24,821 bases of DNA from Temnopleurus reevesii (Eukaryota; Echinodermata; Echinoidea; Temnopleuroida; Temnopleuridae), in the NCBI GenBank assembly GCA_036244855.1, contig BQKZ01008619.1, forward strand, positions 1-24,821. The letters run 5' to 3'. Both the position numbers and the translations under genes were made by a program. The notes below the pieces were generated by a model. That model searched no databases, was not told where the DNA came from, and saw nothing but the letters and a program-made list of their open reading frames with translations. Below are positions 17,201-23,668 of this stretch, one piece after another. The stretch's first letter is position 1; every line of letters begins with the position of its first letter.

Positions 17201-20046
17201 GTCGTTTGTTACAGATTTTTCAAAACTCATTCATTTTTCACAAAATCTTTTGTGCAGTATATTCTTGATACTATATTTCATTTTATTTAGATTTGGAAAC
17301 AAAATTTGGGGATGAAAATATTCACTTTCACCAAAACCTTACTTGGGCTTTAATGACTTTGATTCACACCATTTCTCACTTTGAATCAGCATCATGGTTA
17401 GCTTTTCAATTAATCAAGGTTATGTTTACTCCAAGGGTGTATAATTTGGATTTTATTCAAAAGTAGGTTTTAATTACATATTGCTCAGGGTTTATCATGC
17501 GTCACACATCTTTTTGGTCATATTTTTTTTGTGTGTGTGTTCAAAAATTCATTATATGGTGGCCGGTTTCCTTTGCGCTGGTTCATGACTGCATATTCCG
17601 ATAAACATTACAAATGTTCATGTACATTACGTGTGTATTCCTATGGGGGAATTGTTATTTTGTAGAGCTCTGAGGTGATGGATTGTTGTTCAATTACAAA
17701 AACTTGTCACCCAAAGCTTTGAGTTACAAAGCACTTTTGTCATAGCTCTGAATTGACAATCTATTGTTCAAGAGCATAGGCTTGGTCCCACTGCAGGAAT
17801 AATAGAAACTCGGGCCTTAGATTTCAGATTTCATCATTTTGAGAGCAAGGACAATTTTTATAGGGCATATTTTTATATTTCAGTACAAATGGGTAAAAGA
17901 AATTATCCAAGGGCAATCGATAGACACTGTTGCCAGTCAGTAGGGCATCCAAGGTCAAAGGCTATCCGTTATCATTGCGAGTCAACAAGTTACAAATACA
18001 ATTTGTCAGCTTACTTGTCATGTGCTGCTAACTTGAAAATAAGCATTTTATAAGAAATATTCCTATGAGCTATTAAGAGATACTAAATTGCTAGATGGCT
18101 ACCCTTTTACAGAAGGCTATTTGAAAATTCAAACTGTTTTTCATCTGTGCAATATTAAAAAAAATATTTATTGAACTAGGTGAAGAACTGATAAAGGCTT
18201 TGTAGTCTGCAACATTCAGTAAATCTACATCTTTTTTTCAATATCACATCTTTTCTTTTTCCATATTCATTCACTTTAAGCATTTTAGTATTTTAGGAGG
18301 TGATCAAGTCATGAATGTGTTCATGGGATTTTAGAAATTGCATTGAAATAGTAATCTTCAATGATATATTTTTGCTCATTTGTTTGTAAACAAACAGAAT
18401 TTTGCTTAATTTCCATCGTATTAATGAATCTCACTCTAACTTTGGTTTTGCTTTAATTTTGTTGCTTGTGGTGAAGAAGATTTCGAGTTGAGTTGTCTTT
18501 AATTAAATTCTAATATTTGTGGTGAAATGTTCCTTGATGCTTTCTGCTATCTGAATTTTTTTTTGGTATGGAATATGATAAAGTAATGATTATAATGTAA
18601 CTATAAATAACATTTAGGCAGAACTTTCTACAGTGAAATGGATGCCGTAGTGTAGTGGACCTGGCTCTCACCTTTAAACCAGAGGGCCACGTTTCAAGTC
18701 TCACCCATGGCGTTAATTTCCTTCTGCAAGAAATTCATCTGCATTGTGCTGCACTCAACCCAGCTGAGGTGAATGGGTACCTGGTAGGAATATTTATTCC
18801 TTGAAATGCCCTGTGCATTGGTGTACGCCGGATTAAAGCCAGGGTAATAGCACTAATGCAAAGTGCTTTGAGCACTCCGCAGAGTGGATACTTGCGCTAT
18901 ATGAATTGCATCTATTACTATTATCATTATTAATTTACTTACATTAATATGTAAGTTATGTTATACGGGAATAATTCTAGGGCCCCGTAACATAAAGGTT
19001 TGCGATCAATTGCTAATCTGATAGCGATTGATATCAATCGCAAGTCTATGGCAAATCATGTACAAAAGTTTGCAATTGATCGCAAAATCAAATAGCGATT
19101 AATCGCAAACCTTTATGTTACGGGGCCCAGTTGGTCATTTTCAAAACATTTATTAATCATATTGCTTTTACTAAATGCACCATACCATCTTTTTGCTGTG
19201 CAGCTTGGTTTTATTTATTTTCGGTGCTCTTGATGAAGTGCTTTCATCAAGTTTTAGTTCATGGGAACATCATTGACAGTATTCCAACATCAAGGTTTAT
19301 TTTAACTCCTGACAAAGCCATACTCATTTAGCCCCAAATCAAAGGGTCAAGCGAAAGCCTCATTATTGGAGTACAAACTCATGCATTCGTTATTCCTCTG
19401 TACATGTCCCTTATTGGCTTTCCAATCTAAAAAAATATTGCTATATGTTAAATTGAAAATACTGTGGCAGTGAGATTATTGAGGTATTGTATTTCGGCAT
19501 ACCTAGGGTATTGAATGTTTACCTCATTTCCTTTGAGGTGCAATCGGTATATTAAGATAGATGTTCAAAAATTTCACATTATTATTAGCTTTTTATATTG
19601 AGTATTATTTTGTACTGGGATTTAAGAACCCAATTCTCCTGCTCCCAAATAAAAATTTATGTTCACTTGCATGTTGTTGGTATTACATCATTTTATTGTA
19701 TCAATTGGGCAATTGCAATGATTAGCATTGTTAAGCCTGCTTATCAGATCAATTTAAATTCACAAAAATACCAAGGATTCCAAACCAACAAACCAACCTG
19801 GCAAAATAAAGACCAAATTTAATTCCACTGAAAAGCGTCCAGAAAGAATGTCATAAAAATCATTTACCCTATTGTGTTTCTCCAATTATTTTTGAAAAGC
19901 ACTGTGTATTATGTTCTAATACTTTGGGTCTGTCTTTATTGTTTCAGCTGATTGGTTGTCTTTTGACGTGGTTGTTCATTGGAAAGATCCGAGAGGCCCA
20001 GGACCAGTATGACTACCATCAAGCTCCAACGTCTTCTAAGATGTAA
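7036..20046 (+). CDS. TSPAN33-like: TspanC8 tetraspanin, TSPAN33-like, six exons, 5' partial (gene-level entry)
   Basis: Spliced CDS: join(7036..7221, 8384..8458, 12194..12289, 14097..14207, 15367..15540, 19948..20046), giving 246 residues and TAA. Every exon is bounded by AG and GT, and every junction is phase 0. The order of parts is: end of TM1, small extracellular loop, TM2, GCVGALREN turn, TM3, large loop (about residues 85-200), TM4 and a 20-residue cytoplasmic tail. Large-loop cysteines are at 122, 123, 139, 145, 151, 152, 165 and 188. Eight is the hallmark of TspanC8 tetraspanins, which are known to carry ADAM10 from the ER to the cell surface and steer its substrate choice. CCGG, DW..NMYF, VNTQCG and VPQLIG motifs fit TSPAN33 best, although GVPFSCC and VNTQCG also occur in TSPAN5/14/17-type members. 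Length (246 plus about 35 missing) fits the family's roughly 280. The family is near certain; the exact paralogue is an inference. Confidence 0.93.
7307..7485. mobile_element. MITE family 2 (CAGTCAAACCTTGTTATAACG), TA target duplication
   Basis: The left end TACAGTCAAACCTTGTTATA and the right end TATAACGAGGTTGGACTGTA are inverted repeats flanked by TA. The arms continue inward (ACGAGGTCCTTGGGACCAG). A second, longer copy lies at 9957-10317. Confidence 0.78.
7509..7665. mobile_element. MITE family 4 (GGGGGTGTTGTTCAAAA), TAA target duplication
   Basis: 157 bp with inverted ends GGGGGTGTTGTTCAAAA and TTTTGAACAACACCCCC. TAA stands on both sides (7506-7508 and 7666-7668), as in PIF/Harbinger-type insertions. 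Inner arms contain CAACTGCAACTTTGCAA. Related copies: 15676-15840 and about 12799-12970. Confidence 0.8.
7666..8106. other. Intron sequence with pyrimidine-rich tract and (ATC)n
   Basis: AT-rich sequence, then a C/T-rich stretch at about 7920-8050 (CTTCTTCCTCGCC and similar) and an (ATC)n microsatellite at 8049-8084. No coding signal. Confidence 0.6.
8107..8273. mobile_element. MITE family 1 (CAGTCAAACCTG), copy 1
   Basis: The left end TACAGTCAAACCTGCCTATA and the right end GCAGGTTTGACTGTA are inverted, with TA at each edge. Inner motifs are GGAGACAGAAAACA, TCTTTAAGAGCAGG and GGAGACCAGAAAGGTGGTCTTTA. Same orientation as the copy at 12516-12699. Non-coding. Confidence 0.82.
8384..8458 (+). 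CDS. TSPAN33-like: Tetraspanin exon B: TM3
   Basis: 25 codons, phase 0 at both ends, preceded by a T-rich tract ending TTTAG and followed by GTAAGT. The translation (FGWTITIIFILQLVAAI...FKTK) is almost wholly hydrophobic and forms TM3. The closing K-T-K marks the outer membrane boundary, where the large loop starts. It joins exon A without interrupting the frame (...LIKI then FGWT...), the usual spacing between the REN turn and TM3 in tetraspanins. The exon is too short to stand out as an open reading frame; it was found from splice signals and the family pattern. Confidence 0.93.
8571..9079. mobile_element. TTAA-type MITE (AGCCCAAGTACAG), 509 bp, copy 1
   Basis: It starts AGCCCAAGTACAGTCTTGGT after TTAA (8567-8570) and ends ACCAAAACTGTACTTTGGCT before TTAC (9080-9083), a decayed TTAA. 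TTAA duplications are typical of piggyBac-type transposition. Inside is a perfect small hairpin GCGTGGTG-CTT-CACCACGC. An inverted copy with exact TTAA on both sides lies at 16870-17349. Confidence 0.83.
9324..9543. mobile_element. MITE family 3 (TAGGCAGGTTT), copy 1
   Basis: 220 bp with inverted ends TAGGCAGGTTTGCT and AGTAAACCTGCCTA, TA being the likely target duplication. Shares its whole length with 22495-22716 in the same orientation (for example TTGCTATGTTGGGCAAGC and AGAACAACCTTTGTGTTA). Confidence 0.8.
9575..9690. mobile_element. Decayed relative of MITE family 1
   Basis: Fragments such as CTATAGACAGGTGGCCACCA and ACAGATTTGACTGGTTT resemble family 1, but the left terminus is lost. 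Confidence 0.4.
9957..10317. mobile_element. MITE family 2, copy 2, with extra internal sequence
   Basis: Ends TACAGTAAACCTTGTTATAA and GTTATAACAAGGTTAGACTG are inverted with TA at both edges. At 361 bp it is about twice the length of the 7307 copy. The additional centre (about 10045-10235) carries a 30-nt hairpin at 10115-10144 (TTGCTATACAAAATA and its near-perfect inverse). Confidence 0.75.
10318..12193. other. Intron sequence with no recognised element
   Basis: Long AT-rich part of the intron between exons B and C. An 18-bp direct repeat TACTCCGCAAAAACGTCA occurs at 11747-11764 and 11766-11783. No open frame shows a family motif. The last bases form the acceptor of exon C. Confidence 0.6.
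12194..12289 (+). CDS. TSPAN33-like: Tetraspanin exon C: first part of large extracellular loop
   Basis: 32 codons, phase 0. The acceptor CCCCACAG ends at 12193; the donor GTTAGT (slightly non-consensus) starts at 12290. The sequence TQQLVSSGFKGALDNYYNDP continues to ...DTTQQR, corresponding to helices A and B of the large loop before the CCG motif. The pattern Y..D.D......D..QQ+ directly before L-E-C-C-G-G matches the family arrangement, in which this helix runs into the CCG motif. No N-glycosylation sequon is visible here. The donor lies 21 bp before an adjacent pair of oppositely oriented MITEs, so this splice site sits beside a potentially strong hairpin. Confidence 0.92.
12312..12493. 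mobile_element. MITE family 1, copy 2 (inverted relative to copies 1 and 3)
   Basis: Begins TACAGTCAAACCTGCTCTAG and ends GACAGGTTTGACTGTA, with TA at both edges. It starts 22 bp after the exon C end. Confidence 0.85.
12516..12699. mobile_element. MITE family 1, copy 3
   Basis: Begins TACAGTCAAACCTGTCTATA and ends GAGCAGGTTTGACTGTA, with TA at both edges. Only 22 bp separate it from the previous copy, which lies in the opposite orientation, so together they form an inverted repeat with arms of about 180 bp. Confidence 0.85.
12799..12970. mobile_element. Decayed MITE family 4 copy
   Basis: Left end GGGGGTGTTGCTACACAATT; inner ATCAACTGCAAGC and, inverted, GCAGTTGGTTTGTGATCAAT. The right terminus is eroded. 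Confidence 0.6.
13048..13119. mobile_element. Miniature TTAA element, 72 bp, CCC ends
   Basis: CCCATTGACTAC and GTAGTCAATGGG are perfect 12-bp inverted ends, flanked by TTAG (13044-13047) and TTAA (13120-13123). CCC ends next to TTAA are the piggyBac signature. Confidence 0.7.
13124..13583. other. Intron sequence with a tail-like fragment
   Basis: An (AAT)n run at about 13290-13307 next to AACATTTATATGGCACTATA looks, on the - strand, like the same tail type as 6266-6343. The rest is unrecognised. Confidence 0.4.
13584..13864. mobile_element. Large inverted repeat enclosing a tRNA-like core
   Basis: The left arm (AATTCTTGCCTTATCC, ACATGGATAAAGACTGATTG, AGATGCTGTGAAAAAA) reappears inverted on the right (TTTTTTCACAGCATCT, CAATCAGTCTTTATCCATGT, GGATAAGGCAAGAATT). 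The right arm has about 10 extra bases (CTTGAAGCACT). The match extends outward, with a roughly 30-bp insertion on the right, to AAACTTGTTTCTAATTGA and TCAATCGAAACTAGTTT. Between the arms lies the tRNA-like sequence at 13671-13740. Confidence 0.8.
13671..13740 (-). ncRNA. tRNA-like (pol III type) sequence, probably a degenerate tRNA or SINE head
   Basis: On the - strand: GGTTATCTAGTGGTAAGAC (A-box-like; D-arm TCT/AGA), an anticodon-arm-like CCTGT...TCAGG, then GTGGGTTCGATTCC with a perfect B box and a pairing T-arm. The acceptor arm does not pair properly (GGTTATC against GAATGCC, several mismatches and four extra bases), so a working tRNA is unlikely. Confidence 0.55.
13930..13955 (+). repeat. 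(GATAT)n microsatellite
   Basis: Five-base GATAT repeat run, with further GATATGATAT shortly after (about 13969-13979). Confidence 0.85.
14097..14207 (+). CDS. TSPAN33-like: Tetraspanin exon D: CCG motif and variable loop with six of the eight cysteines
   Basis: 37 codons, phase 0. The acceptor ends TACATATAG at 14096; the donor is GTATGA at 14208. The translation starts LECCGGFDFNDWENNMYF and ends VPFSCCVSTK. It supplies cysteines 122, 123, 139, 145, 151 and 152, paired in the family by loop disulphides. Two deviations are visible. The position that is Asn in the YFNC(S/T) sequon of several vertebrate TspanC8 proteins is Ala here (YFACT), so that glycosylation site is absent. The stretch between Cys139 and Cys145 is only five residues, shorter than I expect for TSPAN5/33. 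The exon is followed within the same intron by one near-exact and one decayed partial copy (14334-14426 and about 14565-14638). Confidence 0.94.
14334..14426 (+). pseudogene. Partial tandem copy of exon D, near-exact, without acceptor
   Basis: This 93-bp stretch is an ungapped copy of 14115-14207 (residues 126-156 of the tetraspanin). Only three bases differ, opposite 14162, 14168 and 14174 (G/A, G/A, C/T); each is a third codon position and silent. It keeps an open frame of 31 codons and a GT right after (GTAGGA), so a donor is present. It lacks the first 18 bp of exon D with the CCGG motif, and the bases before it (a T run, then CA) contain no AG acceptor. I read it as a duplicated, probably non-spliced exon fragment. 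A residual splicing role cannot be excluded because of the intact frame and donor. Confidence 0.9.
14565..14638 (+). pseudogene. Second, decayed partial copy of exon D
   Basis: The stretch containing TATGTACATTGCTTGTAC, GGAGGGGGTGTTGCGGAGTG and CCATTCTCTTG aligns with 14132-14210 (ATGTACTTTGCTTGTAC, GGAGGGGGAGCTGCGGAGTG, CCTTTCTCTTG). It has several substitutions and small deletions after CTCTTG that break the frame, and no GT donor at the expected place. It is a relic of an older duplication than the 14334 copy. Confidence 0.8.
15367..15540 (+). CDS. TSPAN33-like: Tetraspanin exon E: end of large loop and first half of TM4
   Basis: 58 codons, phase 0, with acceptor CCCATTTACAG and donor GTGAGT. 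It begins EDMVVNTQCGTGVRQG and carries the last two loop cysteines, Cys165 (NTQCG) and Cys188 (RGCTD), completing eight. The segment PYAIDDIIYVRGC corresponds to the conserved I-Y..GC region before the final helix. ALIAWFQDHLN leads into TM4, which starts at about residue 200 and runs to V-P-Q at the exon end. The exon's composition is clearly more GC-rich than the purine-repeat intron before it. Confidence 0.95.
15676..15840. mobile_element. MITE family 4, copy 2
   Basis: GGGGGTGTTGTTCAAAAGTA at the left and TTGATTTTGAACAGCACCCC at the right. Inner CAATTGATTGTAAGTTGC and GTTGCAGTTGATTTGCAGTT mirror each other. No clean target duplication is left. Confidence 0.75.
15841..16413. other. Intron sequence, nothing recognised
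   Basis: AT-rich, without exon, RNA or repeat signals. Confidence 0.5.
16414..16612. mobile_element. TIR element with AGAGCTGCCAA ends, 199 bp
   Basis: Ends AGAGCTGCCAACGAG and GAGTTTGGCAGCTCT are inverted. Inner pieces TAGGATACTATCCTATT and AAAATAGGATATTTTATC suggest further palindromic structure. Flanks share CATGTA, a possible target duplication. Confidence 0.65.
16870..17349. mobile_element. TTAA-type MITE, copy 2, inverted relative to 8571-9079
   Basis: Starts AGCCCAAGTATAGTTTTGGT after TTAA (16866-16869) and ends AAAACCTTACTTGGGCT before TTAA (17350-17353), with both duplications intact. Internal stretches match the reverse complement of copy 1, for example the region with ATCCAATCCTGTGCATGAG. 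Confidence 0.85.
17354..18639. other. Intron sequence, nothing recognised
   Basis: AT-rich intron between exons E and F. Short open frames have no motifs. No convincing inverted repeat was found. Confidence 0.5.
18640..18935 (+). mobile_element. tRNA-derived SINE, third copy
   Basis: Head GGATGCCGTAGTGTAGTGGA with a mutated B box (GTTTCAAGTCTC). The body GAATGGGTACCTGGTAGGAA, the AAAGTGCTTTGAGCACTCCGC block and the GCGCTATATGAATTGC tail follow, matching 6345-6650 in the same order. More diverged in the head than the 6345 copy. Confidence 0.85.
18980..19128. mobile_element. Palindromic MITE (GGGCCCCGTAACATAAAGG), 149 bp
   Basis: GGGCCCCGTAACATAAAGGT and ACCTTTATGTTACGGGGCCC are perfect 20-bp inverse ends. 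The palindrome continues through TTGCGATCAATTGC-type arms that contain several CGAT/ATCG repeats. No certain target duplication. Confidence 0.82.
19129..19947. other. Intron sequence before the last exon
   Basis: AT-rich; no element recognised. Ends in the acceptor TTGTTTCAG of exon F. Confidence 0.55.
19948..20046 (+). CDS. TSPAN33-like: Tetraspanin exon F: end of TM4, C-terminal cytoplasmic tail and stop
   Basis: 32 codons plus TAA at 20044-20046; the acceptor TTGTTTCAG ends at 19947. LIGCLLTWLFIG completes TM4, with Cys218 near the inner membrane face. The cytoplasmic tail is 20 residues from Lys227, ending APTSSKM. The joined VPQ-LIG boundary resembles the IPQLVG of TSPAN33. The tail does not match a C-terminal trafficking signal that I recognise with confidence. 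The coding tail and following bases are repeated in the presumed 3' UTR (see 20161-20410). Confidence 0.93.
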   Translation: MIGCLLTWLFIGKIREAQDQYDYHQAPTSSKM

Positions 20047-20410
20047 CATGGATAGGTGCATCGGGGTTGAAAGGGGTGTAGAAAGGTGTAGACAGGGGTG
20101 GAGAGGGGTGCAACAAGGGGACTAAGGGGTAAGAGTGAGGGAAACATTTGAGAGACTCTGGACCAGCATGATTACCACCAGGGTGCAACTTTAACTGATA
20201 TACAGGTTTATGAGAGTATGATTACCACCAAGCCCCAACTGTCTTCAAAGATAAAACATGTACAGGTGCATAGGGAATTAGAAACGGCTGCCTTCAGGGT
20301 ATGGACTGGGGAAGGGAGGGGTGCAACAAGGGGACTATGGGGTAAGAGTGGGGGAAACATCTGGGAGACTCTGGACCTGAATTATTACCACAGGGGTCCA
20401 ACTTCTACTT
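20003..20410 (+). repeat. Two tandem units of about 210 bp starting in the last exon and running into the 3' UTR
   Basis: Unit 1 (about 20003-20211) begins within the coding tail (CAGTATGACTACCATCAAGC) and unit 2 begins at about 20212 (GAGTATGATTACCACCAAGC). A G-rich block at 20104-20164 recurs at 20317-20377 with few differences, an offset of 213 bp. Extra copies of the short 'GACCAG.ATGA.TACCA.CA...CAAC' module stand at 20161-20189 and, decayed, at 20373-20403. In unit 2 the first codons of the tail differ from the gene only at third positions (GAC/GAT, CAT/CAC, GCT/GCC) before a one-base insertion. The repeat therefore copies the gene's own 3' coding end. Confidence 0.85.
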
Positions 20411-20479
20411 ATGAGATTTGAGATTTTAATATGAAGTTGGGGGCTAAGATGGGTCTTACAAGGGAATAATGAGGAAGAA

Positions 20480-20626
20480 GAATGAAATAGTCCAATAGCC
20501 TCCGTACCACTAAACTATCACCAGGCTACATCATCTTTTTGTAGAATATTACTTGTACTTATGCATGGGGGAGAGGTGTGTAAAAGAGTGGATAGGTGTA
20601 GAAAGGGATGCAACAATGTGGGAAAT
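20480..20626 (+). repeat. Third, decayed unit of the last-exon tandem repeat
   Basis: The stretch ACTATCACCAGGCTACATCA followed by GATAGGTGTAGAAAGG and GATGCAACAA resembles the coding-tail module and G-rich block of 20003-20164, with deletions and many changes. It extends the array to at least three units. Confidence 0.55.
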
Positions 20627-22176
20627 TGTGATTAAAAAATGAACAAGATAGTTGTAGTTTGCTGAATGATATGATTGTTGCCATCTCGTGATCAATACAA
20701 TTATTCTAATCCCTATTTTTAGTAAAAGAATTCAGCAGATGTAACAAACCACTTTATAAGATTTGATAGGAGCATAATACTTATATCATAGGAGCTTTTG
20801 ATGGTAGGGTCCATATGTTCACTTGAATTGCCTTGTTACAGCAGACACCTCTCTAAATCATCTTAAAAAATGTCAATGCAATGATCGTGGCCTAGCAAGA
20901 TTGCCACTAATATTGATTATGTCTTGAATTACCAAGATTCTATTTTATGTTAATTTTGTATTAAATTCAATCGTCCAAATCGATTATATAGTTTAGACAA
21001 TAATGGCATTAGGTATTTTTACACCGCCTATTTTGATTCCGTAAATTCAAACTTGTCATTTATATTAATTTTTAATGATTGTAGATGTAATGTGTTATAT
21101 TACATCATTCTATTTCCAAATGAAAAAATGACTGGTTTTCCTTCTACTGTAAAAGTAAAAGAGCAAGGAAATCTTATTGCTCTACAGGTCAAGAATTGGT
21201 CCTCGTACCTTTGTAAAGTTAAGCAAACTCGATATGTAGTGACTGTCATCATAATTTACTACTTGTGGTAGTTCATTATAATAGAAAAAATATATATTCT
21301 AAATTAGTTTAGTATTCAAAAAGCAAAGATAAAGCTACAACTTTTGTAGTTTGGTAGAGGCTGAAAAAAATATATTACTGAAATGATTCATTAACACCAT
21401 ACATATCTTAAAGATATATATATTTTTTTATATTCAGACCTTCATAACATTTCATCGTTATAATTTTTTGTCTGTATACTCATGAACATATGTAGAAAAT
21501 GATTTTCTTGTCATGACATACATGTAGCTGAAATACTAAAGTGAACTTTCAATCAATCATGACTATAATGATACTGAATCATGACTTCATTCAATGGTGC
21601 TTCCAATCTTTCTGTAGAAAATTATTTTGTAAAATCATAGTAAAGTGAATTTTATGATGGCTTATTTTTTCAAACATTTTCTACACTTTCTAGATTAGGT
21701 ACAGGTTTACCTGTATATTATTCAATTCATACAATGCCTAAGTCTTTTTGGATTTGAGAAATAGCTTCAACATATTGTGTGAATTTGATTTAGGCAGGGT
21801 TAAATGTATTTTGCAATTCAAGCAATATTTGAGAGTGCATTTCAACATTTTTTTCTTCCAAATTTTGTATTTTTTTGTACAGATAGAGATGAGACCTCAA
21901 TAATATTTGACAATTAGGTCAATTTGTGCTTTATATGGTACATATGCACATGATGGGTATGCATTTGATAGTTGTTACCATTTTCACAGTGTCTGTTGTG
22001 CATTTATAAGTATTTCTAAATATCAGAGTGATGGAAGAAAGTTGCAAATAGTAGACCAGTTTCGTAATGTATTCAACTTTTATGCATGCTTTTTTTGTCA
22101 AACGCACAATGACCAACTATTTGTTCATCTGCTATTAAATTACATTTCAATAGAAGGAAGTGGATAGCACACAGTG
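20627..22176. other. AT-rich sequence after the gene, possibly 3' UTR
   Basis: No coding exon recognised. ATTAAA at 20630 and about 20961 are weak poly(A) signal candidates. The true 3' end cannot be placed from sequence alone. Confidence 0.4.
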
Positions 22177-22226
22177 GTTGTTGCTAGGTTGGTCAAGCTA
22201 CAATGTTTGTCCAACCTAGCAACGAC
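22177..22226. repeat. Strong short hairpin
   Basis: GTTGTTGCTAGGTTGG (22177-22192) and CCAACCTAGCAACGAC (22211-22226) are inverse with 15 of 16 pairs and an 18-nt loop. Weaker pairing continues outward. Perhaps a small MITE relic. Confidence 0.7.
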
Positions 22227-22285
22227 TATTGTAATCCCATTATGTTCTGACTGTGGAAGACATAGTTTGATTTGGGGCAGACGTG

Positions 22286-22291
22286 AATAAA
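22286..22291 (+). promoter_or_regulatory. Candidate poly(A) signal AATAAA
   Basis: Consensus hexamer about 2.2 kb after the stop codon. The downstream bases are only weakly GT-rich. Confidence 0.2.
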
Positions 22292-22317
22292 TTTGAATAC
22301 ATTAAGAAAGTGGTCTA

Positions 22318-22455
22318 TTAGAAGTCAACTGCAAATCAATTGCAATTTAAAACATGATTTCTGATTAGCTTATGACCTGCTCTATTGAAAAGACATACAA
22401 TTAGCAATGATTTTAGTTGGCCAGCACTATTCAACTGCAACTTGAAAGTGTTTGC
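22318..22455. mobile_element. Decayed MITE family 4-like sequence
   Basis: GTCAACTGCAAATCAATTGC and, inverted, TTCAACTGCAACTTG recall the family 4 arms; both termini are lost. Confidence 0.35.
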
Positions 22456-22494
22456 AAATATCTAATAGCATCCTTCCAAAATTAACGGGCATAA

Positions 22495-22716
22495 TAGGCC
22501 GGTTTACTGATATATTCATATTTATGTGCATTTCTTTCCAATGAATGTAGTTTCGTGTTATTAACAATACCAATAAGACTACGATACTTTGAATCCATTT
22601 TCCATATATTACTAGTTGCTATGTTGGGCAAGCCTCGGCCAAGCTTTAGGGTTGTCAAGAACAACCTTTGTGTTAGAGGTATGCATAGAATTTGCATCTA
22701 TTAGTAAACCCACCTA
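22495..22716. mobile_element. MITE family 3, copy 2
   Basis: 222 bp with ends TAGGCCGGTTTACT and AGTAAACCCACCTA. Internal sequence matches 9324-9543 along its length, with an extra CTCGGCCAAG near 22635. Confidence 0.8.
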
Positions 22717-23439
22717 TTCAGAAACAAGAATTCTGGAAAATGCTTGCATGTAGCCTGCCTATATTTTGTCAAATTTCATTCTTTCATAGTCTTATTTTTT
22801 TCTTATTTAGAAAGCTCCTTTCTCACTAATATTTACATTGTTAATCTCATTGGACATTACTCTGCTTTAGGAAAGTATATGAATGTGAAGTTAGATTCAC
22901 TTTCGATTGCTGACAATCTGTTCTTTTTCGCCTTAATTTCTATCATTTTTTTCAGCAATATAATGAGGCTTTTCTTTATCTTAAATTGACAATACCTTGC
23001 CTTTCTCCTTTTTATATTTTGTATAATAGTATATCATGTTATGAATTATGAATTCTAGCTTGCCTTTGTAGTATGTATTCAAAAGTTTATGAAAACGTTG
23101 TATAATGTTTTGTCTATTTTCTCTGTAATAGATGATAGGTTGCATGTATATTTTACATATTATGTATTTATCTGATACGGTCAATGAAAATTCATACATA
23201 AAATGAGGGTAAATTACAAACACACCTGTAAAGTTTTATATGCATATGTGAACATGATAAGATTTTGATTGTATTTGATTTCAGGGTATTATGTCTATTT
23301 TGATGGGCATATTCCGTACATTTGCAATTTAAGATATACTTCAAATATTGTAAACAAAAATTATACACTTTGGTCCGTTCCAATAGGGTAATCTAATATG
23401 GAAAGTAACCCACAAGGCCAACAAGTATTACTTAGCTTG
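22717..23439. other. AT-rich non-coding stretch
   Basis: No exon, RNA or repeat family recognised. Confidence 0.45.
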
Positions 23440-23668
23440 TACAGTCAAACCTGCTCTAGCAACCACCTGTATATAAAGACCACATGTCCATAAATATTCA
23501 GAATTGAATGAAAAACGCCTTTAAATCTAAATTCATCATCAAAGACCACCTTTCTGGTCTCCCAGAAGCAATATACGTGTTAATGAACCTGTCTCTAGAG
23601 ACCACCTGCTCTTAAAGACCATGTTTTCTGTCTCCTTTGGGTGGTCTTTATAGACAGGTTTGACTGTA
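23440..23668. mobile_element. MITE family 1, copy 4, with a 45-bp insertion
   Basis: Ends TACAGTCAAACCTGCTCTAG and GACAGGTTTGACTGTA with TA at both edges; same orientation as 12312-12493. Between CATGTCCATAAA and AAAGACCACCTTTCTGG there are about 45 bp (TATTCAGAATTGAATGAAAA and on) that are absent from the other copies. Confidence 0.82.
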
